The notes beneath the pieces were generated by a model, which saw only the letters and a list, made by a program, of their open reading frames with translations, ran no database searches and had not been told where the DNA came from. A stretch of DNA of 64,000 nt, taken from contig NZ_WUAX01000005.1 of NCBI RefSeq assembly GCF_009806985.1, positions 209,373 through 273,372 on the forward strand. The letters are read 5' to 3'. Positions 1-7,749 of this stretch are shown piece after piece. Position 1 is the first letter of the stretch. Each line of letters begins with the position of its first letter. This DNA is from Halorubrum sp. JWXQ-INN 858 (GTDB lineage Archaea > Halobacteriota > Halobacteria > Halobacteriales > Haloferacaceae). A program made the translations under genes and the position numbers.

Positions 1-667
1 CGCCGTCGACGACGACGCCGCCGACGGTGGTTCCGTTGCCCGTGATCCACTTGGTCGTCGACTCCCAGACGACGTCCGCCCCGTGTTCGATCGGGCGACA
101 GAGCGCGGGGGTCGCGAACGTGTTGTCGACGACGAGCGGCACCGCGTGGTCGTGGGCGATCGCCGCGAGCCGCTCGAAGTCCGGCGTCACGAGCGACGGG
201 TTCGCGACGGTCTCGACGTGGACGAACGCGGTATCGTCGTCGACGGCCGCCTCGACCGCCGCCGGGTCGAGCGCGTCGACGAGCCGTGCCTCCACCCCGC
301 GTCGGTTCGCGATGGAGGTGAGGTACGTGGAGGTGCCGCCGTACATCTCCTCGCCGGCGACGACGTTGTCGCCCGCGCTCGCGAGCACCGTCGCGATCGC
401 GTCGAACGCCGCCATCCCCGACCCGGTCGCGACCGCACCCGTTCCGCCCTCCAGGTCGGCGAGACGCGCCTCCAGCGTGCTCACCGTCGGATTCGAGAGC
501 CGGGAGTAAACGTGGCCGTCCGCCCGCAGCGCGTACAGGTCCGCGGCCGTGTCGGCGTCGTCGAAGACGAACGACGTCGTCTGATGGATCGGCGTCGCGC
601 GCGCCCCGGTCGCCGGATCCGGCTCGGATCCGGCGTGGAGACTCCGGGTGCTGAACCCACGTGTCAT
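1..667 (-). CDS. O-acetylhomoserine sulfhydrylase / cystathionine gamma-synthase family enzyme, N-terminal part
   Basis: PLP-dependent trans-sulfuration enzyme, cytosolic, in methionine/cysteine biosynthesis. The gene runs leftwards and its C-terminal half lies outside the window; about 222 residues are visible. The N-terminus (MTRGFSTRSLHAG) is typical of the family. The phosphate-binding stretch ATGSGMAAF is at about residues 80-88. The PLP-binding lysine is K206, in ESTTKW, preceded by DNTFATP. ATG at 667 is chosen because the family N-terminus starts there. Upstream lies an AT-rich patch (668-712) suited to a promoter. The exact substrate (O-acetyl- or O-succinylhomoserine, or cystathionine) cannot be settled from this half; O-acetylhomoserine (thiol)-lyase is favoured by the RGFSTRSLHAG start. 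Confidence 0.9.
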   Translation of the reverse strand, partial: MTRGFSTRSLHAGSEPDPATGARATPIHQTTSFVFDDADTAADLYALRADGHVYSRLSNPTVSTLEARLADLEGGTGAVATGSGMAAFDAIATVLASAGDNVVAGEEMYGGTSTYLTSIANRRGVEARLVDALDPAAVEAAVDDDTAFVHVETVANPSLVTPDFERLAAIAHDHAVPLVVDNTFATPALCRPIEHGADVVWESTTKWITGNGTTVGGVVVDG

Positions 668-755
668 GTATGTCGTGCATATATCTGTACGCTTCTATAA
701 CTGTCAGTTACGGCAATCTCTGCCGTCGACGCGGACGTCCCTCGTATGGTGGCAC

Positions 756-845
756 CACGGTGCGGGCGGCGCCACGAACTCACGGCGTCACGGTGTGGGC
801 GGTGCCACGGAGTTGACGGCGTCGCGCTGCGGGCGGCGTCGTGAC
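756..845. repeat. Imperfect 33-34-bp tandem repeat, about 2.6 copies
   Basis: Two near-identical units, 756-788 and 789-822, each beginning CACGGTG(C/T)GGGCGG and ending ACGGCGT, are followed by a partial third (823-845). They lie in the spacer between the divergent sulfhydrylase and DHH genes, outside any convincing reading frame. No function is visible. Confidence 0.7.
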
Positions 846-908
846 ACGGGTGACCCGCCGACCCGCCGAAGCGTGGGTTTATCGGCGATGGCGAGCCACG
901 TTCCAGTG

Positions 909-2384
909 ATGGCTGCCGCCGACACGCCGGTCCCGACCGATCCGCCCGTCCCCGAGCTCGCGGACCGCGCTCGCGCCTGTGCCGACCGTCTCCGCGACGC
1001 CGACCGCGTCCTGCTCGCCTCGCACATCGACGCCGACGGGCTCACGAGCGCCGCGATCGCGTCGACGGCGCTCGCGCGGGCCGGGATCGACCACGAAGTC
1101 GTCTTCGAGAAACAGCTCGACGCGGCGTCGGTCGCGGGGATCGCCGCGCGCGAGTACGAGGTCGTGCTCTTCACGGACTTCGGCTCCGGACAGCTCGACG
1201 TGATCGCCGAACACGAGGCGGCGGGCGCGTTCACGCCCGTCATCGCCGACCACCACCAGCCCGCCGAGCCCGACACGGAGTTCCACCTCAACCCCCTCTT
1301 GGAGGGGCTCAACGGGGCGAGCGAACTCTCCGGGGCGGGCGCGAGCTACGTGCTCGCCCGCGCGCTCGAGGCACCCGCCGACGCGTCTTCAACGGACGGG
1401 TCGACGGACGTCCCGACCGACAACCGCGACCTCGCGGCGCTCGCGGTCGTCGGCGCGGTCGGCGACATGCAGGACACCGACGGCGGGCTCGTCGGGGCGA
1501 ACGAGGCGATCGTCGCCGACGGCGTCGCCGCGGGCGTCGTCGAGCCCCGGACCGACCTCGACCTGTACGGCCGACAGACCCGCCCGCTCCCGAAGCTGCT
1601 CGAGTACGCCTCCGACGTCCGGATCCCGGGGATATCCAACGACGCGGCCGGTGCGGTCTCGTTCCTTTCGGGACTGGATCTCGAGTTGAAATCGGAGGGC
1701 GAGTGGCGGCGATGGGTCGACCTCGACGACGACGAGCGGCGGACGCTCGTCTCCGCGCTCATCAAACGCGCCGTCGCCTCGGGGGTGCCGGCCGCCCGGA
1801 TCGACGGGCTCGTCGGCACGTCCTACACCCTCGTCGACGAGGAGCCCGGCACCGAGCTCCGCGACGTCAGCGAGTTCTCGACGCTGCTCAACGCCACGGC
1901 CCGCTACGAGCGGGCGGACGTCGGGCTCGCGGTCTGTCTCGGCGACCGCGACGCGGCGCTCGCGGAGGCCCGGAGCCTCCTGCGAAACCACCGCCGAAAC
2001 CTCTCGGAGGGGCTCCAGTGGGTGAAAACGGAGGGCGTGACGCACGCGGACCACCTCCAGTGGTTCGACGCCGGCTCGCGGATCCGCGAGACGATCGTCG
2101 GGATCGTCGCGGGGATGGCGATCGGATCGCCGGCGGTCGACCGCTCGAAGCCGGTGGTCGCGTTCGCGGAGAAGAACGCCACGGAGCTGAAGGTGTCCGC
2201 GCGCGGCTCACACGGGTTGGTCCGGCAGGGGCTCGACCTCTCGGCGGTGCTTCGGGAGGCCAGTCAGTCGGTCGGCGGCGACGGGGGCGGTCACGACGTC
2301 GCCGCGGGCGCGACGATCCCGTCCGACCGGCGCGACGCGTTCCTCGCGGCGGCGGACGCGCTCGTCGGCGAGCAGCTCTCGTAG
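909..2384 (+). CDS. DHH-family nuclease/phosphoesterase, archaeal RecJ-like
   Basis: A 491-residue DHH phosphoesterase of the archaeal RecJ/GAN-like type; such proteins are single-strand-specific exonucleases in DNA repair and replication. Motif I is HIDADG (residues 39-44), the DHH motif is in IADHHQP (114-116), an internal VGDMQD follows, and a C-terminal DHHA1 motif (GGDGGGH) lies near residue 457. These are the expected metal-binding elements. ATG 909 is chosen because a TATA-like TTTAT at 878-882 lies about 28 nt upstream, as for a leaderless transcript; an in-frame ATG at 888 is the alternative. Haloarchaea carry several RecJ paralogues, so which one this is, and its exact substrate, are not determined. 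Confidence 0.88.
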   Translation: MAAADTPVPTDPPVPELADRARACADRLRDADRVLLASHIDADGLTSAAIASTALARAGIDHEVVFEKQLDAASVAGIAAREYEVVLFTDFGSGQLDVIAEHEAAGAFTPVIADHHQPAEPDTEFHLNPLLEGLNGASELSGAGASYVLARALEAPADASSTDGSTDVPTDNRDLAALAVVGAVGDMQDTDGGLVGANEAIVADGVAAGVVEPRTDLDLYGRQTRPLPKLLEYASDVRIPGISNDAAGAVSFLSGLDLELKSEGEWRRWVDLDDDERRTLVSALIKRAVASGVPAARIDGLVGTSYTLVDEEPGTELRDVSEFSTLLNATARYERADVGLAVCLGDRDAALAEARSLLRNHRRNLSEGLQWVKTEGVTHADHLQWFDAGSRIRETIVGIVAGMAIGSPAVDRSKPVVAFAEKNATELKVSARGSHGLVRQGLDLSAVLREASQSVGGDGGGHDVAAGATIPSDRRDAFLAAADALVGEQLS

Positions 2385-2451
2385 GAGTCGAGAGGCGTGG
2401 GTGTGCCTCGGTGACGAGGGGTCGTCCCGGGTTCCGGCCGTCGGGGAGTCC

Positions 2452-3015
2452 TCAGGCTTCGCCGATGTCGCGGAACATCGCGCGGTAATCGTCGGTGGAG
2501 AACGACTCGTCGAGGTCGTCGATCTCGGCGTCGAGGTCGGCGAGCTGGTCGACGAGGTCGGCGTACGACTCGTTGCGTTTCAGCTGCGTCACGGGTTTTT
2601 CGGCCTCCAGGACGGCCCGCTTGCTCGCGAGCGCGGCGGCCCGCTGAAGCAGGGAGTCGTACTCGGTCCGGGCCAGCAGGGTGTCGAGCGCGGCCAGGAG
2701 GTTCGTCCGGCTGACCGGCTTGGTCAGGTAGAGGTCGAATCCCATGTCGACGATGTCGAAGTCCGGCTCGACGGCGGTGACCATCGCGACGCGACAGTCG
2801 TACCCCTGCTCGCGGACGTGTTCGAGCACCCCGTCGCCGCTCCCGTCGGGAAGACGCCGGTCGAGCAGGACGGCGTCGATCGCCTCGTCGATGCGCTCGA
2901 CGGCCTCCGCGGCCGTCTCGGCGACGGTGACGTCGTATCGCTCCTCGAGGAAGCCGGCGTACAGCGCCGCGATGTCCGGCTCGTCCTCAACGATGAGGAC
3001 TCTCGGTTCACTCAC
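2452..3015 (-). CDS. HalX-domain response regulator
   Basis: A 187-residue two-component receiver protein. Receiver residues 1-110: acidic pair in VEDEPD (10-11), phospho-acceptor D52 in LLDRRLPDGSG, and conserved K99 in LTKPVS. Residues about 115-185 match the HalX domain, an alpha-helical module of haloarchaeal response regulators, rich in Lys/Glu and ending SFSTDDYRAMFRDIGEA. There is no DNA-binding domain, so the output is probably protein-protein. GTG at 3015 is the start; the next gene (3159) is divergent. No histidine kinase is adjacent, so the partner kinase is unknown. Its place beside the KaiC-like ATPase and motility genes suggests, but does not show, a role in taxis signalling. 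Confidence 0.9.
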   Translation of the reverse strand: MSEPRVLIVEDEPDIAALYAGFLEERYDVTVAETAAEAVERIDEAIDAVLLDRRLPDGSGDGVLEHVREQGYDCRVAMVTAVEPDFDIVDMGFDLYLTKPVSRTNLLAALDTLLARTEYDSLLQRAAALASKRAVLEAEKPVTQLKRNESYADLVDQLADLDAEIDDLDESFSTDDYRAMFRDIGEA

Positions 3016-3124
3016 CGCCGATCACCGTCGTGTTCGACGGGGGTGGTCGACCGCACATACAGTTGCAACCGATGTGTTGACGAATAAATCTGTCGCCGGC
3101 GTCGTCGCCTCACGGACGGTCGGT

Positions 3125-3134
3125 CTTTTATATA
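3125..3134 (+). promoter_or_regulatory. TATA box for the KaiC-like ATPase gene
   Basis: CTTTTATATA is centred about 28 nt before the ATG at 3159, the classical spacing for a haloarchaeal leaderless promoter. Confidence 0.7.
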
Positions 3135-3158
3135 GGCCGGCCGCTATACATCGCACGA

Positions 3159-3887
3159 ATGTCCACACTCGTCTCTACCGGTGTCGAGGGGCTCGATTCG
3201 ATCCTCTCGGGCGGTATCACCGAGCAGTCGACCGTGCTGGTCTCGGGCAACCCCGGCACCGGCAAGAGCATCTTCGGCATCCAGTACCTCCACACGGGCG
3301 TCACGGACCACGACGAGCGCGGCGTTTACGTCTCCTTCGAGGAGGACGCCGCCGACGTCCGCGCGGCCGCCGCCTCCGTCGGGTTCGACGACTTCGGCGA
3401 CCTCGTCGACGACGGCGAGATCGTGATCCTCGACAAACGCGAGATGCTCCGGGAGGCCGACTTCTCGACGGCGATCGACCGCCTGCTGGAGACGGTCGAG
3501 GGGGGCTCGTTCGACCGGCTGGTGCTCGACTCGCTGTCGATGTTCCAGCTCTTCTTCGACGACGAACACGAGAAGCGGACGTACCTGCTCAAGTTCTCGG
3601 ACATCCTCAAGGCCAACGGGCTCACCTCGCTGCTCATCAACGAGCAGGGCGCGGTGTTCCCGGACACGGAGGTCGGGTTGGAGAACTTCCTCACCGACGG
3701 CAACATCTACTTCATCCAGACGCCGACCGACTCCGGCGTCAACCGGTACGTCTGGGTGGCGAAGATGCGGAAACAGGAGATCGACACGGACATCTTCCCG
3801 ATGGAGATCGGCCAGGGTGGGATCACGGTACACGACCGCGCGGGCGGGTTCTCGATGATGGGCGGGTCCGACGGCCCGTCGTTCTGA
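3159..3887 (+). CDS. KaiC/RecA-like ATPase (archaeal 'HTR-like' protein)
   Basis: A 242-residue single-domain RecA-fold ATPase of the archaeal KaiC-like group. It starts with the family's TGVEGLDSILSGGI signature; Walker A GNPGTGKS is at 30-37; an acidic Walker B-like LVLDSLS follows near residue 125. The ATPase ArlH of the archaellum belongs to the same superfamily, but this protein is distinct from the ArlH at 19192. Similar proteins are annotated as HTR-like in some haloarchaea (recalled). Start ATG 3159 is well supported by a TATA box at the expected distance. It lies between a HalX regulator and a winged-helix regulator at the edge of the motility locus, so a sensory or regulatory role is likely but unproven. 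Confidence 0.85.
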   Translation: MSTLVSTGVEGLDSILSGGITEQSTVLVSGNPGTGKSIFGIQYLHTGVTDHDERGVYVSFEEDAADVRAAAASVGFDDFGDLVDDGEIVILDKREMLREADFSTAIDRLLETVEGGSFDRLVLDSLSMFQLFFDDEHEKRTYLLKFSDILKANGLTSLLINEQGAVFPDTEVGLENFLTDGNIYFIQTPTDSGVNRYVWVAKMRKQEIDTDIFPMEIGQGGITVHDRAGGFSMMGGSDGPSF

Positions 3888-3996
3888 GGTCGGACAGGAA
3901 GTGCGGGCGGTGGGTGATGCGAGGGGTGCGAGGGGCGGTGCGGGGCAACACGGCGGTGCGATGGCGCGCTGGCGGTGGAACGGGGGAACGGCGCGC

Positions 3997-4335
3997 CTAC
4001 TGGCTCGCCGAGAGGTTCCGCCAGACGTCGTCGAGGCGGTTCTTCACGGCGGAGCGCTCCTCGAGCTCGACGGAGAGGCCGTCACGGAAGTCGACCTCGA
4101 CGCCGTCGACGCGCCGCCGGTACACCTTCACGCGGCGGTGTTCGTCGGAGAGCGGGCGGTCGTGCAGCTCCAGCAGCTCCGCCTCCTCCAGTTCGTTGAT
4201 CCGGCGATAGCAGGTCGCGATCGGGACGTCGAGCTCGTCGCTCAGGTCCTGGGCGGACTTCGCTTCGCCCGTCGCGCTCAGTATCTCCGTGTTGTACTTG
4301 TTTCCCAACACCGTAATGAGGTCATCCCCCGCCAT
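3997..4335 (-). CDS. Winged helix-turn-helix transcriptional regulator next to archaellin genes (EarA-like?)
   Basis: A 112-residue single-domain DNA-binding protein. Residues 1-75 form a winged helix: YNTEILSAT, then the helix-turn-helix AQDLSDELDVPIATCYRRINELEEAGLL-type element (here EAELLEL) and a basic wing (RRVKVYRRRVDGVEV). The C-terminal helix may dimerise. A TATA-like CTTTAGG at 4360-4366 sits about 27 nt from ATG 4335. The gene is divergent from the archaellin array. Size, fold and position recall EarA, the activator of archaellum transcription in euryarchaea such as Methanococcus; that identity is inference, since ArsR-like winged helices look alike. It is a reasonable candidate regulator of the archaellin promoters. 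Confidence 0.75.
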   Translation of the reverse strand: MAGDDLITVLGNKYNTEILSATGEAKSAQDLSDELDVPIATCYRRINELEEAELLELHDRPLSDEHRRVKVYRRRVDGVEVDFRDGLSVELEERSAVKNRLDDVWRNLSASQ

Positions 4336-4877
4336 GCTCGTTATCGACGATGATTGTTGGGGCCTAAAGGATATCGGTCGCCCTACCGCCGGTGACGGGT
4401 GCTCCCGCCGATCCTTGCCGTTTGCTTCACGGCAGTACTCTCGTCATAAACCGTCGGTATGACGGCGTTATCGGGGGTGATACCCGATCCTAACGTCCGA
4501 TCCTTCTCGCTGGCGGTGCTGGTCGGTTGCGGTCGCGTCGTGCAGCGCCGACGTGGGTCGTCGATGCGGGATCGAGGCGGGGTCGATGCAGGATCGACGC
4601 GGGATCGACGCGGTATCGGTGTAGAGTTTCCACGGAGTCGGCCGAAGGCGGTGCAGTTCCGCAGCCTCGTCCTCGCGCTCGGCCGTGGGTTTCAGCGGTG
4701 ATACCTCCGGCACCGATCCGACGCTCGGATCGTGTTTTCATCTCCGATCTATATCTGAAAACTGCACGACTGCGAGCTATTATCAATGCGGAGATTTTGC
4801 TCCAAGCGCTTAAGTACGAATTCCCACTCGGAGTTGATAACGCTCGCCGGGCGGACCGGGGGCCACACGACACACAG
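4336..4877. other. Intergenic region: divergent promoters and degenerate repeats
   Basis: This 540-bp spacer holds no convincing gene. 4336-4380 carries the leftward promoter of the winged-helix gene. 4565-4620 contains degenerate repeats of GATCGACGCGG type. 4736-4830 is AT-richer and includes the archaellin-1 promoter (CTTAAG at 4809-4814). Confidence 0.6.
4809..4814 (+). promoter_or_regulatory. TATA-like box of archaellin 1
   Basis: CTTAAG lies about 65 nt before ATG 4878, implying a 5' leader of roughly 40 nt rather than a leaderless mRNA. The other archaellin genes have boxes at similar distances. Unlike them, this leader has no TGCCC/GGGCA hairpin. Confidence 0.55.
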
Positions 4878-5567
4878 ATGTTCGAATTCATCAACGAGGA
4901 CGACCGCGGTCAGGTGGGTATCGGCACGCTCATCGTGTTCATCGCGATGGTGCTGGTGGCGGCGATCGCCGCCGGCGTGCTGATAAACACCGCCGGGTTC
5001 CTCCAGACGCAGGCCGAAGCAACGGGCGAAGAGAGTACGAGTCAGGTCGTCGACCGCATCGAAGTCCAGTCCGTCTCCGGGCAGGTGGCGGGGATCGACG
5101 ATACTGAACTCAGCGAACAGGGCGAGGGCGACTTCAACGGCATCTACGTCACCGACTTCACGGTGACACAAGCGCCCGGAGCCGACGACATCGACCTCAA
5201 CGACGTCACGGCGGAGTTCATCACGGACTCTGGCGTGACGCAGGTCGTTCTGGATCAGGACGGTGACGACTCTGAACTCGTCGACATCGACGGGATCAAC
5301 GTCGACGGCGACGAGAACGTCATCACGGACAGCAGCGACCGGTTCAGCGTCTCCTTCGCAGGTTATGAAGATGATACTAACAATGAAGGGATCTTCCCTG
5401 ACGACCTGAGTGAAGCCTACAGCGACGAAGCCGACGGCGCGTGGGCCGGCCACCTCGAGGGCGGCGACACGATGGAGGTCCGTCTGACGACGGCCGCCGG
5501 CGCGACGACGATCGAGGAAGTGCGCGTGCCCGACTCGCTCATCGACCGCGACGCGGTCGCGCTGTAA
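4878..5567 (+). CDS. Archaellin 1 (archaellum filament subunit)
   Basis: A 229-residue archaellin, the structural subunit of the archaellum filament. It has a class III signal peptide ([12 protein letters not shown]) followed by the highly conserved hydrophobic assembly helix beginning [13 protein letters not shown], about residues 13-42; the prepilin/prearchaellin peptidase is expected to cut near RGQ|VGIG. The remaining beta-rich domain is acidic and ends with the shared block [11 protein letters not shown]...[14 protein letters not shown]. The centre differs from the three paralogues downstream. No N-X-S/T sequon is present. The true start is ATG 4878; a longer frame upstream is non-coding. 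It is the most divergent in its leader of the four tandem copies. Confidence 0.97.
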   Translation: MFEFINEDDRGQVGIGTLIVFIAMVLVAAIAAGVLINTAGFLQTQAEATGEESTSQVVDRIEVQSVSGQVAGIDDTELSEQGEGDFNGIYVTDFTVTQAPGADDIDLNDVTAEFITDSGVTQVVLDQDGDDSELVDIDGINVDGDENVITDSSDRFSVSFAGYEDDTNNEGIFPDDLSEAYSDEADGAWAGHLEGGDTMEVRLTTAAGATTIEEVRVPDSLIDRDAVAL

Positions 5568-5733
5568 GCGACGACGGTTCCGTTCGGTTCTCTCCCGCGC
5601 GTTCGGCGGTATCGAACGCGCGTGTTTATTACCCCCGCGAGCGGCAGCGCCCGCCGTCGTCGGGGACACATCGACGCGAGTTCGTCGGCTTTCGCTCTCA
5701 TTGACTATCAGGAATGATACTTAGCGGACTACG

Positions 5734-5740
5734 TTTAACA
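5734..5740 (+). promoter_or_regulatory. TATA-like box of archaellin 2
   Basis: TTTAACA lies about 62 nt before ATG 5799, predicting transcription start near 5761 and a leader of about 38 nt that opens with the hairpin at 5766-5783. Confidence 0.55.
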
Positions 5741-5765
5741 GGGGGACTGTCGTCGTTTCGGGCAG

Positions 5766-5783
5766 TGCCCGTCGTTTCGGGCA
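5766..5783 (+). promoter_or_regulatory. 5'-leader hairpin of archaellin 2
   Basis: TGCCCG (5766-5771), loop TCGTTT, CGGGCA (5778-5783): a 6-bp stem ending 15 nt before the ATG. The same TGCCC/GGGCA stem occurs before archaellins 3 and 4. A second copy of GTCGTTTCGGGCA lies just upstream (5752-5764) and makes the perfect inverted repeat CGGGCA-G-TGCCCG (5759-5771), so an alternative pairing exists. Confidence 0.6.
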
Positions 5784-5798
5784 GCTGTAACCGAGAAC

Positions 5799-6563
5799 AT
5801 GTTCGAGTTCATCAACGAGGACGACCGCGGGCAGGTGGGGATCGGTACCCTCATCGTGTTCATCGCGATGGTGCTGGTGGCGGCGATCGCCGCCGGCGTG
5901 CTGATAAACACCGCCGGGTTCCTCCAGACGCAGGCCGAAGCAACGGGCGAAGAGAGTACGAGTCAGGTCGTCGACCGCATCGAGGTGCAGAGCGAAACCG
6001 GGCAGGTCGGCGCGTTATCGGGCGAGAATGACATCGTCGCATCGAGTGAGGCCGACAGCGAAGACACCCTCGTCGTCTATGGCGTCGACCTCACGGTGAC
6101 GCAGGCACCGGGTGCGGACGACATCGACCTCGACGAGGTGACCGCGGAGCTGATCACCGACAGCGGCGTCGAGCAGATCGTGCTCGGTGACGGGCTCGAT
6201 GATCCGGCCTCCTCCGAGGTCGACACCGCTGACGACGCACCGGTTTATATCAGCAGCATCACCAACAACGGCGATGACAACGTGATCTCTGACTCGAGCG
6301 ACCGGTACCAGATCCGGTTAGCCGGTTACGCGCTTGGGGACGGTGAGAACGACTACTACTCCTTCGAGGATGTCGTTCCGACCGACGGAACCAACGAACC
6401 GATCCAAGGAGCAGACAGCCGCGAGGGCGATCAGGCCTGGGCCGGTGATCTCGAGGGTGGCGACACGATGGAAGTCCGCCTGACGACGGCCTCGGGCGCG
6501 ACGACGATCACCGAGGTTCGTGTACCGGACTCGCTGATCGACCGCGACGCCGTCTCGCTGTAA
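5799..6563 (+). CDS. Archaellin 2
   Basis: A 254-residue archaellin with the same signal peptide ([12 protein letters not shown]) and assembly helix as archaellin 1. DNA from 5850 to 5983 is identical to 4929-5062 of archaellin 1 over 134 nt, so the N-terminal part is under recent homogenisation or strong constraint. The middle (about residues 65-200) is distinct and acidic, and the C-terminal block resembles the other copies. No N-X-S/T sequon. A T-rich tract (TTTCTTTTAA, about 6583-6592) after the stop could serve as terminator. It likely forms filament together with, or alternately to, the other copies. Confidence 0.97.
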   Translation: MFEFINEDDRGQVGIGTLIVFIAMVLVAAIAAGVLINTAGFLQTQAEATGEESTSQVVDRIEVQSETGQVGALSGENDIVASSEADSEDTLVVYGVDLTVTQAPGADDIDLDEVTAELITDSGVEQIVLGDGLDDPASSEVDTADDAPVYISSITNNGDDNVISDSSDRYQIRLAGYALGDGENDYYSFEDVVPTDGTNEPIQGADSREGDQAWAGDLEGGDTMEVRLTTASGATTITEVRVPDSLIDRDAVSL

Positions 6564-6662
6564 CGGCGTTCGACCAGAGTACGTTTCTTTTAACTGATCG
6601 ACGCTCGTCGGCGAGCGACGCCGCCGACCCGAATTATCGACACTGATAGTGGGCGGCGCACG

Positions 6663-6669
6663 TTTAACA
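6663..6669 (+). promoter_or_regulatory. TATA-like box of archaellin 3
   Basis: TTTAACA about 63 nt before ATG 6729, inside ACGTTTAACA, the same string as before archaellin 2. Predicted transcription start is near 6690. Confidence 0.55.
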
Positions 6670-6694
6670 CGAACGGTTGGATCGCTTAGATCAA

Positions 6695-6712
6695 TGCCCA
6701 TCGATACGGGCA
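6695..6712 (+). promoter_or_regulatory. 5'-leader hairpin of archaellin 3
   Basis: TGCCC (6695-6699), 8-nt loop, GGGCA (6708-6712), ending 16 nt before the ATG. It has the same stem as archaellins 2 and 4 but a different loop. Confidence 0.55.
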
Positions 6713-6728
6713 GGGATATCAACAAGGT

Positions 6729-7532
6729 ATGTTCGAGTTCATCAACGAGGAAGAGCGCGGTCAAGTGGGTATCGGGACGCTCATCGTGTTCATCGCGATG
6801 GTGCTGGTGGCGGCGATCGCCGCCGGCGTCCTGATAAACACGGCCGGCTTCCTCCAGACGCAAGCCGAGGCAACGGGCGAGGAGAGTACGTCACAGGTCG
6901 TCGACCGCATCGAGGTACAGAGTGAAACCGGGCTCGTCGCGGCCGTGACTGACGACGACATTGCGAGTTCGGACGGGGCATCTAGCGACGATCTCGTGCT
7001 CTACGGCGTCGATCTCACGGTGACACAGGCACCGGGCGCTGGCGACATCGACCTCGAGGAGGTGACCGCGGAGCTGATCACCGACAACGGCGTCGAGCAG
7101 ATCGTGCTCGGCAACGGCATCGACGATATCGATGCACCGCTCGAGGACCAGGAGTCCGCCGACGGTGAAACCATCGATAGCTCCGCCGACACCGGATCGG
7201 TCGAGCCGGTTTACATCAGCGAGATCACGCAGAACGGCGACGACAGCGTGATCACCGACTCGAGCGATCGGTACCAGATCAGTCTCGTGGGGTACGCCTT
7301 CGAGGACGAGGACACCACGACCGACGTCTATTACTCCTTCGAGGAGTCCGTCCCGATGAATTCGGATAACGAAGTCGCGGACAGTAGCGTCGAAGCGAAC
7401 CAGGCATGGGCTGGCGATCTCGATGGCGGCGACACGATGGAAGTCCGCCTGACGACGGCCTCGGGCGCGACGACGATCACCGAGGTCCGCGTACCCGATT
7501 CGCTGATCGACCGCGACGCCGTCGCGCTGTAA
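6729..7532 (+). CDS. Archaellin 3
   Basis: A 267-residue archaellin, the longest of the four. Signal peptide [12 protein letters not shown], conserved helix [13 protein letters not shown], and C-terminal block [31 protein letters not shown] shared with archaellin 2 (written as one family motif; its middle is conserved). The central region carries an extra acidic insertion around residues 135-160 ([14 protein letters not shown]) relative to archaellin 2. It is closest to archaellin 2 outside the insertion. No N-X-S/T sequon. A T5 tract follows the stop. Confidence 0.97.
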   Translation: MFEFINEEERGQVGIGTLIVFIAMVLVAAIAAGVLINTAGFLQTQAEATGEESTSQVVDRIEVQSETGLVAAVTDDDIASSDGASSDDLVLYGVDLTVTQAPGAGDIDLEEVTAELITDNGVEQIVLGNGIDDIDAPLEDQESADGETIDSSADTGSVEPVYISEITQNGDDSVITDSSDRYQISLVGYAFEDEDTTTDVYYSFEESVPMNSDNEVADSSVEANQAWAGDLDGGDTMEVRLTTASGATTITEVRVPDSLIDRDAVAL

Positions 7533-7555
7533 CGGCGTTTCGACCGCGACCCTCG

Positions 7556-7562
7556 ATTTTTG
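7556..7562 (+). terminator. Oligo-T terminator after archaellin 3
   Basis: ATTTTTG, about 25 nt past the stop of archaellin 3, in otherwise GC-rich DNA; archaeal RNA polymerase terminates at such T tracts. Confidence 0.4.
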
Positions 7563-7684
7563 CCCCGACGCTCCCCGCCGAGCGATCGCGAGGGCCGCCC
7601 GCGCGCATAGAGGTTCGCCCCGCGTCGACCGTATCGACCGCCGTCCGGCACCGCGTTTCCACGCCTGATAATCGGCGGGTCAGC

Positions 7685-7690
7685 CTTAAG
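7685..7690 (+). promoter_or_regulatory. TATA-like box of archaellin 4
   Basis: CTTAAG about 62 nt before ATG 7750; predicted transcription start near 7713, just ahead of the leader hairpin. Confidence 0.5.
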
Positions 7691-7716
7691 CCCGACTCCC
7701 GGTTCCGTTCCGGTAA

Positions 7717-7735
7717 TGCCCAGCCGAACCGGGCA
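7717..7735 (+). promoter_or_regulatory. 5'-leader hairpin of archaellin 4
   Basis: TGCCC (7717-7721), 9-nt loop, GGGCA (7731-7735), followed by GCTGTAACCGATAC and the ATG. The stretch GGGCAGCTGTAACCGA is shared with archaellin 2. Confidence 0.6.
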
Positions 7736-7749
7736 GCTGTAACCGATAC

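Noticed and set aside
648..908. Longer start for the DHH nuclease
   Set aside because: The extension overlaps the divergent sulfhydrylase start and tandem repeats; TATA spacing supports 909.
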